Both the position numbers and the translations under genes were made by a program. A stretch of 64,000 nucleotides of DNA from Dermatemys mawii. Lineage: Eukaryota > Chordata > Testudines > Dermatemydidae. The stretch covers positions 58,598,453 to 58,662,452 of the forward strand of contig ML677334.1 in the NCBI GenBank assembly GCA_007922305.1, written 5' to 3'. Numbering within the stretch: position 1 is the first letter of the stretch; each line of letters opens with the position of its first letter. The notes under the pieces were generated by a model that made no database searches, was not told where the DNA came from, and saw only the letters and a program-made list of their open reading frames with translations. Shown piece after piece: positions 46,790-57,748 of the stretch.

Positions 46790-47475
46790 GCTCTAGTCTG
46801 TTGTGATTTGATCCAACCAATCAATCCCATGGTCCTCTAAGCTGAGTAGCTAAGTGGTTCTGTTCCTAGTCTCTCGTATGGACTCTCAGGCGCGGATCCC
46901 AGGTCTGACACCCTTCTTGGGCAGTGGGATGTCCAGTCCAATTTCTTAGACACAGGAACTAGCACCCCAGCCTTTCTGAGTCTCCAGTTTCTCAGACACA
47001 TTCTCCCCAGAGTCCCCTGGATGTGGGAGTGATGGTTTTCTAGTTAAGTCCTTCAGGAACAACATTATACTAATGCAAGGAAACACAGACTTAGCAAAGG
47101 AATTTTCTAAGCACATAGATTTTTACTCTTAAACACCATTGAGTTACAGATTTTAGGAAAACAACAAACAGTCCTCAACTCAGTCCTCCTCGGTCTGACC
47201 ACACCCTGGCTGTGAGTACTGAACCAAGTCCTTAGGTCAGACAGCAATTCCTTCCTGCTTGGCCTTGTCTTCTGCACATAGTGAAATAGTGGTCTCTCTT
47301 GCTTAATGAGCATTCCTCTTTTAAAACAGATTTGGTCCCATTTTCTGCCCTTGCACTTTCACTGGGGAATCACCAGGCACCAGTCTCCTTCCCACCCATC
47401 AACTTCTGGGCAGAGAGTCATTCAAAGTTGATAGCCCTTGACATCGCTCTCATTGTTTTCTCTCAATACAATAAG
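46790..47475. other. Unassigned, moderately GC-rich; possible LTR relic
   Basis: Composition and short open frames resemble LTR-type sequence, but no TG...CA ends or duplication were found. From 47475 to 47570 a TGTGGACACACAAGATCAAC ... AATGTACACATGGCCATAG pattern looks like a fragment of a miniature inverted-repeat family. Confidence 0.25.
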
Positions 47476-47811
47476 CATAGTGTGGACACACAAGATCAAC
47501 TTGCTTAAATCAGAGACTCGATGGCGACTTACAAAAAGTCGACTTAACTTAGTAATGTACACATGGCCATAGTGGAGAACCACAAATGGGCCTTTGTGTC
47601 ACACCTCCTAATGCCTTTCCATGTTTCCTTCCTGTCTCTTATAATCTGTACTTCCAATGGGGCTCCACTAAATAATAAAGGAGAGGAGAACTGTCTGGGA
47701 TTCAGCTGGATCTCCTTCCTGTAGAACAAAATTTGAAGCCTTCACTTCTTAGCATCCTAAAGGAGACCCTCCCCCGCCCAAAAAAGTAAGGTCAGCAAAA
47801 TAATGTGTTAC

Positions 47812-47955
47812 CTCCTTGAGTTGTGCTACCCATAGATGGTAGTACTTGGCCAAACACTCTCCAGGAATAGAGGCACAGAGTTGATCGGACATCAATTTTA
47901 GAAGGTAATCTGCCACAGATTCCACAATATGAATGTCAAGGTGCAGCCTGTGCCC
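47812..47955 (-). CDS. Possible internal coding exon, unidentified gene
   Basis: On the minus strand 144 bp (48 codons) run from a weak acceptor (ATGTTTTGTGAG) to CTCAAGGAG followed by donor GTAACACATT. The frame is open and extends further upstream as part of a 175-codon open stretch. The peptide (GHRLHLDIHIVESVADYLLK, LMSDQLCASIPGECLAKYYH, LWVAQLKE) has a natural leucine-rich helical look and no repeat-element resemblance that I know. Its phase (0-0) would join it directly to the exon at 33356-33490. The acceptor is poor, so it may instead be a chance frame or an old coding relic. Confidence 0.35.
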
Positions 47956-48214
47956 CTCACAAAACATGCATAGTGTTTTGTGCAGGCCAGAATAGTCAAA
48001 ATATCCAGTGAAGCAAAACAAAATTGTTAATACATACAAACAGAAACTGCATACCATATATATCATGCAGTTGTTCCAGGAAACTAAGCCATGGACTGAA
48101 AGAGATTCAAGGATCCAGATTCTCAAATACTGGCATGGAGTGCTATGAGTGGATGCAATGACTGTGTGTATCCAAAACAAGATGGCTAATGTGAACATAT
48201 TGCAAAATAGACTA

Positions 48215-48248
48215 ATTGCTGCAGAACAGACATTGCTGCAGAACAGAC
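48215..48248 (+). repeat. Perfect 17-bp tandem duplication
   Basis: ATTGCTGCAGAACAGAC occurs twice in succession. Confidence 0.95.
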
Positions 48249-48953
48249 TGATTTGATCACACGATGGAAGTTGCAAAAATGCTGTTCTGTTGTATAGATA
48301 AGGCTATTTTGTCCACTCTTGGACTCTCTTTTCTTCACCTTCCTTGGCCACTCCGTTCCTCCAGATATTCTCTAGAAGCTCTCTACTTTTTCTGAACTTG
48401 GCTCTTTTTGACTTTTCCTATAATCTTATTCTTGGTGTCTCTGAATGCCTTCAATCTTCCTTTCATGTCTCCTCCTCACCAGTTAGCATCAGAGATCAGC
48501 AGCCATCTGTCAGATTCTTACTGTAGATCATTATTTATAATATCTCATGCTAAATTACAAACCAGTGCTTGATGTAGCAATGAAATAAGGCCTCTGGAAT
48601 AGTCTCTTCTTATAAAAGCTTCCTCTCACAATCGATCATATTCTTCTCATAACTTAAAATCACTTTTAAAAGCTAAGTAACTTATCTGCAGACATATGAG
48701 GAAGGTACCATATAGCCACTTCCTCCTTTTTTGAAGAGAAAGAGAAAATTACTTGCCTCAAGTTCTTGTTCTCTGAAAGTAGTATTATTAAGAGATTCAA
48801 ATATTTGGGTCCATGTTACTGCAATGACAGGGACTGTAACACCCCCTTTTATACATTTCTAAAACTATTAAACCACGTTACCAGTGGGTGTCAGATGCCT
48901 CTTTACTGGTAAGATACAGCAATTACAAACTTATTTCCCATTTTTGTTTAAAT

Positions 48954-49316
48954 CAGTGATACTCAGACCTCTTTGGTTCAGGAGCCAAATCAGCAATCAA
49001 CATTACCCAAAAGAACCATCCTAGTGTGAATTCATTGTTTCATTTACTTATACTCATTTACTATATATATGTTGTAGTTGATAAAATAATAATACTTGGT
49101 CAGTTGTTTTGCTGTTAGAATATTTTATACATATATAAATGACTGACCAAGAATTATTCCTTTAATCAGCTACAATTGGTTGATAATATAGTAAAAGCAT
49201 CCTGATCAGTTAATAATTAAATTACAGAGTGGTTTAATATCATGAGCTGTAAAGAGACTCAGGAGACATAATAAAAAGCCACTCGTGGCTTGCAAACCTC
49301 AGTCTGAGTATTACTG
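48954..49316. mobile_element. hAT-type miniature transposon
   Basis: Left end CAGTGATACTCAGACCTC and right end GAGTATTACTG (with CTCAGTCTGAG just inside) are inverted copies. Flanking 8-mers GTTTAAAT (48946-48953) and GTCTAAAT (49317-49324) differ at one base, fitting a hAT target duplication. 363 bp, AT-rich middle, no transposase. Confidence 0.85.
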
Positions 49317-49913
49317 GTCTAAATTAATAGAGACAAATACGTGAGCAATTGGTCTGAATTCAACAACATGAAATTAAATAAAGACAAGTTCAAAATACTT
49401 CTTTTAAGAAGGAAAAATCAAATGCACAACTACAAGATGGGGAATAACTGGGTAGGTATTAGTATTGCTGAAAAGGATCTGCGGCTATAGTGGATCACAA
49501 ATTGAAAGTGAGTCAACAATGTGAGACAGCTGCAAAAAAAGGCTAATATTGTTCTGGGGTATATTAACAGGAGTGTCGTAAGTAAGACATGAGGGGAGAG
49601 GGGAATGTAATTGTCCTCCTTTACTCTGCACTGATGAGGCCTCATCTTGGAGTACTGTGTCTAATTCGGAGCACTGCACTCTAGAAAAGATGTGGACAAA
49701 TTGAAGAGAGTCCAGAGGAGAGCAACAAAAATGATAAAATGTTTAAAAAACCTATGTAGAAAGATTAGAAAAAATGGGCATGTTTGGTTTTGAGAAAAGA
49801 AGACTGGAGATGGAACTTATAACAATCTTCAAATATGTTCAGGGCTCGTATAAAGAGGATGGTGATTAGTTGTTCTCCGTTGTGTGGAGAACAACTGTCC
49901 ACTGGAAGTAGGA

Positions 49914-50596
49914 TAGGAGTGAGTAAACTTTTTGGCCTGAGGGCCACATTGAGGTTGCAAAATTGAACAGAGGGCCGGGTAGGGAAGGCTGTGCACTCCC
50001 CCTTAAACAGCCTCGCCCCGCCCCCTATCCAACCTCATCCTGCTTCCCACGCCCTGACTGCCCCCCACAGAACCAGCAACCCATCCAAGCCCCACTGCTC
50101 CTTGTTCCCTGACCACCCCCTCCAGAGACCCCCCACCCTAACTGCCCTCCCAAGACCCCACTCCCTACCCAACCCCCCCTGCTCCCTGTCCCCTGACTGC
50201 CCTGACCCCGATCCACACCCCCATCCCCTGACTGCCCCCAGGACTCCCTGACCCTTATCCAACTCCCCCACTCCCTGTCCCCTGACTGCCCCCCCAGAAT
50301 CTCTGCCCCATCCAACCCCGCCCCACTCCCTGTCCCCTGACTGCCCCCTGGGACCTCCTGCCCCATATCCAAACCCCAGCTCCAGTCCCCTTACCACGCT
50401 GCTCAGAGCAGCATGTCTGGTGACGCGGCCAGAGCCAGACACACTGCCCCACTCTCCCGCAGGAACATGTAGCACTGCCTGTGTAGCGCTGAGACTCCAG
50501 GGGACAGGGAACAGCAGGGATGAGGCCGGGGGCAGCCTCCCCCAGCCAGGAACTCAGGGGCCGAGCTGGATGTGGCCCATAGTTTGCCCACCCCTG
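49914..50596. mobile_element. hAT-type miniature transposon, GC-rich, nested in CR1
   Basis: Left end TAGGAGTGAGTAAACTTTTT-GGCC is a decayed inverted copy of the right end GGCCCATAGTTTGCCCACCC-CTG. Flanking 8-mers AAGTAGGA (49906-49913) and AGGTAGGA (50597-50604) differ at one base. Removing the element and one 8-mer restores a continuous CR1. The GC-rich middle gives long frames on both strands (for example 50035-50475 minus, Gly-rich) that are not genes. Confidence 0.9.
50140..50345 (+). repeat. Minisatellite-like array inside the hAT element
   Basis: CTCCCTGTCCCCTGACTGCC recurs at 50182, 50271 and 50326, separated by variable CCCATCCAAC/CAGA-rich spacers. Unit spacing varies (89 and 55 bp). 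Confidence 0.7.
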
Positions 50597-51092
50597 AGGT
50601 AGGAAAAGTAGTAACAGGCTAAATCTGAAGTAAGAGAGATTTAGGTTAGATATTAGGAAAAACTTTATAAATATAAGGGTAGTTAAGCTCTGCAATAGGC
50701 TTCTAAGGGAAGTTGTGGAATCTCCATCACTGGAGATTTTAAAAACAGATTGGACAAACAGCTGTAAGGGACGTCTATGTTAACTTGGTCCTGCCACAAT
50801 GCAGGGAACTGGATTTGATGACTTCTGGAGGTCACTTCAAGCCCTACATTTCTATGATTCTATGAAAATAATACAACAGGTAATTAGCGAGAGACCTGTC
50901 TTACAATCCCTTGATGTGGTGTCTGTTTAATACCAACCCCACCTGATGCAGTCTGAAGCTCTCAAAGATGCTCAAAGCTCTATCTCTACAGTAAGTCTCC
51001 CCAGACTGTTTTGGAGCACTAAGAACTGCAGTTGTAGTGTAAAATGCACTTTCAGTCTCTGTTCCATTAAGGATGAGCTGGATTTTCATTTA

Positions 51093-51233
51093 TTGCAACT
51101 GTATAATATATATGCTATAATTTATATATTTAGGAACGTGTGTCTGAGACCCTACTTAGCGTGCACACGCTGAAGTATGCTGCAATCAGAAGTTTTAAAT
51201 ATATAAATTATAGCATATATTATACAGTTGCAA
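51093..51233. mobile_element. TA-flanked hairpin-forming miniature element
   Basis: TTGCAACTGTATAATATATA-TGC... at 51093 returns as its complement ending ...ATACAGTTGCAA at 51233. The arms are ~38-40 bp and differ only by one AT dinucleotide. The 63-bp loop contains GCGTGCACACGC, itself self-complementary. TA lies directly outside both ends (51091-51092, 51234-51235). 141 bp, non-coding. A Tc1/mariner-type origin is inferred from TA. Confidence 0.8.
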
Positions 51234-51714
51234 TATAGACAAGACAAATTCATTCAGCAGAAAACATTAAAATAACAAAATTAGACAAAAATTACAATAC
51301 TGAATATTTCCATAGGCTTAAATATTTAAAAAGACTCATGTTTACTCTCCCTTCTCTCTGAGGGCTAAGCAAAGGCAGAACAATCCCCAGCTTCCCACCA
51401 CTTTTTAAATCAATACAAATTCATCATAACTGGTGCCTATTCAAGTATAGGTCAAAGGCATACTAGGTGCTACCATGAGATCTTCAAACTGATTTTTGCC
51501 GATTTTATCAAGAAGGTTGCTTTTTCACCCTACGAAAGCCACATTTTGATAAGTCATTTCAAATAATAATGTTTCTAGACAGATTAGAGACTTGTGTAAT
51601 AATAACCAAGACAGAAACCCACTTGATGTTGGCCCTGCTTTGAGCAGGGGATTCACATAAAAAAGAATCTGACACATCAGAAAAGGGCAGACAAATAAAC
51701 AGTGACACATTTTT

Positions 51715-54630
51715 AAAGTGCTTGTACACAAATGCTAGAAGTCTAAATAATAAGATGGGTGAACTACAGTGCCTTGCGTTAAAGGAGGTCATTGATATAA
51801 TAGGTATCACAGAAACCTGATGGACTCAGGACAATCAGTGGGACACAATCATTCTGAGGTACAAAATATATCAGAAGAACAGAACAGGTCATGTGTGAGG
51901 GTGAGGAGTGGATGAAAGAAAATGTAGAATCAAATGAAGTAAAAATCTGAAATGAATCCACATGTTCCATAGAATCTCTATGGATAGTAGTTCCATGTTC
52001 TAATAAGAATATAACAGTAGGGATATATTATCAACCACCTGACTAGTACAGTGATAGTGATGATGAAATGCTAAGGGAGGCTAAATAAAGAACTCACTAA
52101 TAGTGAGGGATTTCAATTATCCTCATATTGACTGGGTACATGTCACCTCAGGATGAAATGCAGAGACAAAATTTCTCGATACTTTAAATGACTGCTTCTT
52201 GGAGCAGCTGGTACAGGAACCCACAAGGGGAGAGGCAATTCTCGATATAGTCCTGAGAGGAACACAGGGTCTAGTCCAAAAGGAAACTATAACAGGACTG
52301 CTTGGAAATAGTGACCACAGTATAACAACATTTAACATTCCTGTGATGGGAAGAACACCTCAGCAGTCCAACACTGTGGCATTTAATTTCAGAAAGGGGA
52401 ACTTTCGAAAAATGAGGAGGTGAATTAAACAGAAATTAAAAGGTACAGTGACTAGAGTGAAATCCCTGCAAACTTCATGGACACTTTTCAAAGACACCAT
52501 AATAGAAGCCCAACTTAAATGTATACCCCAAATTAAAAAACAGACACACCTTTTAAAATCTTTTAAAAAGTGGAAGCCAAATCCTAGTCAGGTAGAATAG
52601 AAAGGAGAATAAACACTGCCAAATTAAGCGTAAAATGTTACAAGACAAGCCAAAAAGAAGTTTGAAAAGTAGCTAGCCAAAAATTCGAAAGGTAATAATA
52701 AAATGTTTTTTTAAGTACATCAGAAGCAGGAAGCCTTCTAAACAACGAGTGGAGCCCCTGGATGATCAAGATAAAAAAGGAGCACTTAAAGACGATAAAG
52801 TCATTGTGGAAAAACTAAATGAATTCTTTGCTTCGGTCTTCACGGTTGAGGGTGTTAGGGAGATTCCCAAACCTGAGCTGTCCTTTGTAGATGATAAATC
52901 TGAGGAACTGTCACAGACTGAAGTGTCATTAGAGGAGATTTTGGAATTAATTGATAAATTTAACAGTAACAGGTCACTGGGACGAAATGGCATTCACCCA
53001 AGAGTTCTGAAAGAACTAAAATGCGGAACTATTTACTATGGTTTGTAACCTGTCCTTTAAATCAGCTTCTGTACCCAATGACTGGAAGATAGCTAATGTA
53101 ACACCAATATTTAAACAAGGCTTTAGAGGTGATCTCGGCAATTACAGACCAGTAAGTCTAACTTCAGTACCAGGCAAATTAGTTGAAACAACAGTAAGGA
53201 AAAAAACTGTCAGACACATAGAACAAATTGTTGGGCAAAAGTCAACATGGTTTCTGTAAAGGAGAATCATGTCTTACTAATCTATTAGAGTTCTTTTAAG
53301 GCGTCAACAAACATGTGGATAAGGAGGATCCAGTGGACATAGAGTACTTAGGTCCCTCATGAAAGGCTCTTATGTAAGTTAAGTTGTCATGGGATAAGAG
53401 GAAAGATCCTTTCATGGACTGAGAACTGGTTAAAAGACAGGGAACAAAGAGTACGAATAAATGGTAAATTTTCAGAATGGACAAGGGTAACTAATGGTGT
53501 TCCCCAAGGGTCAGTCCTAAGACCAATCCTATTCAACTTATTCATAAATGGTCTGGAGAAAGGAGTAAACAGTGAGGTGGCAAAGTTTGCAGGGGATACT
53601 AAACTGCTCAAGATAGTTAAGATCAAAGCATGCTGTGAAGAACTTCGAAAAGATCTCACGAAACTAAGTGCTTGGGCAACAAAATGGCAAATGAAATTTA
53701 ATGTGGATAAATGTAAAGTAATGCACATTGGAAAAAAATAATCCCAACTATACATGCAATATGACAGAGACTAATTTAGCTACAACTAATCAGGAAAGAG
53801 ATCTTGGAGTAATCATGGATAGTTCTCTGAAGATATCAATGCAGTGTGCAGCAAAAGTCAAAAAAGCAAACAGGATGTTAGGAATCATTAAAAAAGGGAT
53901 AGAAAATAAGACGGAGAGTATCTTATTGCCCTTATATAAATCCATGATATGCCCACATCTTGAATACTATGTACAGAGGTGGTTGCCTCATCTCAGAAAA
54001 GATATACTGGCATTAGAAAAGGTTCGGAGAAGGACAACTAAAATGATTAGGGGTTTGGAATAGGTCTCATATAAGGAGGGATTAAAGAGGCTAGTACTTT
54101 TCAGCTTGAAAAAGAGGAGACTAAGGGAGGATATGATAGAGGTATATAAAATCAAGAGTGGTATGGATAAGGTGAATAAGGAAAAGTTATTTACTTGTTC
54201 CCATAATAGAAGAACTATGGGCCACCAAATGAAATTAACGGGCAGAAGGTTTAAAACAAATAAAAGGAAGTTCTTCTTCACACAGCACACAGTCAACCTG
54301 TGGAACTCCTTGCCTGAGGAGGCTGTAAAGGTTAGGACTATAATAGGGTTTAAAAGAGAACTAGATATATTCATGGAGGTTAAGTCCATTAATGGCTATT
54401 AGCTAAGATGGGTAAGGAATGGTGTCCCTAGCCTCTGTTTGTCAGAGGGTGGAGACGGATGGCAGGAGAAAGATCACTTGATCGTTACCAGTTAGATTCA
54501 TTCCCTCTGGTGTACCTGGCATTTGCAGACACGATACTGGACGGGATGGACAATTTTTATATTTTTATGTTGACTAGATGACCTCCTGAGTTCTCTTCCA
54601 ACCCTAATATTCTATGACTCTATGATTCTC
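51715..54630 (+). mobile_element. CR1 LINE, long copy with endonuclease and RT relics
   Basis: Frames are broken but the order is complete. Endonuclease: N-A-R-S-L-N-N-K-M-G-E-L (51730-51765), I-I-G-I-T-E-T (51795-51815), and at 52199-52423 L-D-I-V-L plus G-N-S-D-H-S, the C-terminal catalytic S-D-H box. Linker and RT start: 52749-53048. RT fingers: D-W-K-I-A-N-V-T-P-I-F-K and N-Y-R-P-V-S-L-T-S (53038-53259). Palm: 53380-53720, heavily damaged, with F-A-G-D-T where F-A-D-D-T is expected. Thumb and C-terminus: 53728-54063 and 54106-54402 (W-N-S-L-P-E-E). The 3' UTR ends ATTCTATGACTCTATGATTC. The LINE would have reverse transcribed its own RNA at nicked target DNA; this copy cannot. Confidence 0.92.
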
Positions 54631-57562
54631 TGGGCAAGATATTACTGTTTGGTGTTAATGAAACAACATATAATTCTTGAGTCAATGGCCCATGTAACTA
54701 GAAGTCAGTTTGCAACCGCCATCCAGCTGGACTGACAAGTCTTTCATCACTTGCAGTACCCCAAGCGAATTGAATATATTATCACCAAAAAAAGAAAAAT
54801 AAAAAACAAGAAATGTGAGGGAAACAAGTTACTATATTGAACTATTTTGGCTATAGTTTTCCAACAAATTCAGAATGAGTCATATATTCAGCAAGGAAAA
54901 TTTCAGCCTGAATGGTTAAAGTTTGGAAAAGTTAAGACCAACTGAACACAGGGAAGTGTTGGACAACCTTAATAATAGCTAATGCTATTAACTTGGCTTA
55001 TAATACATCCACACACCTGGAAATTAAAGTATTCCCTCAATACATTGATATATGTTGGTCTATCATTTTACAATAAAATAACACCATTTAATTCTCTGCA
55101 CAGCAAAGTAGGTTTGAAATCCTTTTATAAGCAATAAATAGAGCTGTACAGCCCTGTGAAACAGGGCACTGTTATACTCATTTTATATCTGGGAAAAATG
55201 AGGCAGAGAGACAGACCACTCCAAGATCAGAAGTCTTTGGCAGAACCCAGATATTGTAACGCTCAATTCTAAGCTTAGCCACAAGACTGTATATTATGAA
55301 AGCACCAGTTACAGCTCCGTAGTGAAGATTTATTGAGTTTTGTCCCTCTTTGTTATGAACAAAAATATAATCTATCTTCCCGCAAAATTACAGCATTTAG
55401 TCTTTGAGCATAGAATGAATTTTCAAAGAATTTACATTATGTAAAACAGGTAATCACTTTATGATTTAAAATAATTTAAAATGGGTTCATATAAGAAATT
55501 TATCATCCTGAGTGAGACTATGTTTTGGTCCTGAATGATCCTTAACAACAGAACAGCATAGACTATTCAAATATTCAAAACTTTTTCTGCTTCACAACTA
55601 AAGTTGCTTCTTCACCATCAGCTTAGGAATAATGTTTTTCTAAAGAGAATTTCATGCAATGGCTGTCATCTCTCATCGTCTAAAATGGGAATAAAGCCAT
55701 ACTACCAGGATGGAAACCCATGACAGGATAGGCGGTGCACTGAGAAAACACTACCAGGTGCTGAAGCAAAGGAGAAGTCTTTATGGCACAGAACTATTGG
55801 AATTCTTGGATCCCTGTTTTGCATAGCTCCAGTCTCTTTAATGCAGCCCCTTCCCCAAACACAGCCCATCCCTCCCTAGGCTCAAACATATCTCTGCTTG
55901 TCTCAACTCTTCCCATGTCCTCCTCACATAAGGCTACGTCGCTTGGTTACCTACAGTTCTGCTTTCTGGTGATGTCAGTGCAACTGAAATGGGCAGTATA
56001 AGGAACTACAAAGGGAGTAGATCGGGGGAAATCAGTGAGGATGTGACATTAGATTTTCATACATAACTAATTTTTTTTTTAAATATATCCTTTCCACTAC
56101 AATACTCAAGTTCCAGTTTCCTATTCTGGAAGTTTACTTGGTGAATTTGCCTGAATAGTTAAAAAGACCCAGCAGCAGCAGCAACAACAACAAAAACCCA
56201 CCAACAAACAAAAAAATTCTGTAGCCTGAATAGCAAAATTAATAAGTAAATTACAAATTAAGAACTAGATTCACCAGCACTCTGGTTGCTGTATGGTGCT
56301 GTAGTGATGGAAAGCAACCATAAGTCAATTTTACTTGGCCAATACAATGACTGCTTTATAATATTCTAGAGTGTTGTAAAGTACTCATTCAGAGACAATG
56401 AATCTGACCTAAAAGTTAAAAATGTAATTAAGTTTTAAGATGGCCATTCCATATATTTAAATCATTAGAACTAATATGTGGTAGAATTCTCTTTGTGATT
56501 TTTGTTTAATGCTCATGTATAACATTTTTTAAAACTAGAACACACTCAAGGAAATTCTCAACCAAAAAAACTACATTATTACGCCTTACTCGTGTGAGTT
56601 TTCAGATTCTGCAATATTAGGCCTCCACTGCAATTTTGACAGTGAGAGCCCCGCGCCCCGCTCTCAGCCCAAGGTGGCCAACAGCGGAAAAATCACAGAA
56701 AATAATGGACTTTATTATCAGAATGCACTGAAACAAATGATTTGCTCCCCCAATCCTGGAGATACTTTGGTCTGGACCAGTCCCCTGGCACAAGTGGAGC
56801 AATGTAAAAGCTACTGTTACCATTCCCTACTGCTCTAAAGGGTGATGAAAGCAGCTGAGGATTGCTGGGGTTTACAAGAATCCAAGCTACGCCCCCTATG
56901 CTGGCATCCATGAAGAAAAGGTAGTGTAGAAGCCGCTATGGTGGCAATATATTACCCATGGAAACCTCTATTGAAGGGAGTTCATCCAAGGGCTGGATTT
57001 GCCAGGTTTATGGATGCTTTGTGCTGGCACAGCAATCCAAAACAGGAGGAGCATCCCAGAACTGAGGTTATTATAGAGGTAGCTACCATTACAGCTATAA
57101 AGTTGTCTGATGGCTATCCTCAAAACATTTTCTGTTAATCAGTATTTAATAAAAGTTGTAATTACTGAATGAAAATCTTCCAGGCTTGAAGGTATATTTT
57201 TTACAAGTCTGGGCAAATATGGTTCTGCTGACTTCGAGAATAATACGAGTGACAAAAACTAACTTTTCCCATTATAAAAGTTTGGGATATCTTGGTGAAT
57301 AGCTATGACAGTGAAGTGAGCAGAGGTAGAAAATTTATATTTGACAGCAAATTGCTTTCAGGATTCAAGAGGTGCTTTTTTGTATCCCAGTGAAAATCTA
57401 CTTTGCCTTGGCTGAGTTATAAGACTTTGAATATGTCCTGTCATACATGTATATTAGATTGGGTGCAAGTTACCAGTGTTGGTAACATTCCAGGTTCTGG
57501 TAGGTTGTACTATGATACATCCAAATCCAACTGAATTATAAACACAATTTCTGAGTCCTGGC
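54631..57562. other. No gene seen; mostly AT-rich DNA
   Basis: Contains the MIR relic at 55155-55295. 56640-56960 has higher GC and may hold an unassigned repeat. Open frames are short. Confidence 0.35.
55155..55295 (-). repeat. MIR-type SINE relic
   Basis: ACTCATTTTATATCTGGGAA, AATGAGGCAGAGAGACAGAC and GGCAGAACCCAGATATTG follow the complement of MIR (CATTTTACAGATGGGGAAAC-TGAGGCACAGAG then the box B side). Diverged but collinear. Confidence 0.65.
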
Positions 57563-57748
57563 CAGGGCCGGCTCCAGGCACCAGCAGAGAAAGCATGTGC
57601 CTGGGGCAGCACATCTTACAGGGTGGCATTCTGCCCAATCTTGAGGTGGCACGTTCCAGCCGCCCACCACCACCTTTTTTTGCCTCAGCGGCGCTCCCCC
57701 ATCTTTCTTTTTTTGCTTGGGGCAGCAAAAAACATACAGCTGACCCTG
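57563..57748. mobile_element. hAT-like miniature transposon
   Basis: CAGGGCCGGCTCCAGGCACC at the left and CAGCTGACCCTG at the right are diverged inverted ends. Inside, TGCCTGGGGCAGCA and GCTTGGGGCAGCA repeat. Flanking 8-mers GTCCTGGC and AATCTGGC share only the last five bases with one further match, so the duplication is decayed. Confidence 0.65.

Larger units (their letters stand above)
49340..50865 (+). mobile_element. CR1 LINE, 3' portion, split by a hAT element
   Basis: 49340-49905 covers the last third of the reverse transcriptase ORF: GAAAAGGATCTGCGGCTATA (the E-x-D-L-G block), GAGTACTGTGTCTAATTCGG and AGTCCAGAGGAGAGCAAC (the V-Q-R-R-A-T block). After the insertion at 49914-50596 it resumes at 50605 and continues through GGCTTCTAAGGGAAGTTGTG and GGATTTGATGACTTCTGGAG-GTCACTTC to TTTCTATGATTCTATGA, the CR1 terminal repeat. 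All frames are broken; the 5' part of the LINE is missing, as usual for CR1. Confidence 0.9.

Noticed and set aside
50025..50695. Gly-rich minus-strand frames of 115-146 codons
   Set aside because: They are read from the minisatellite-like core of a hAT element nested in CR1; composition explains the absence of stops.
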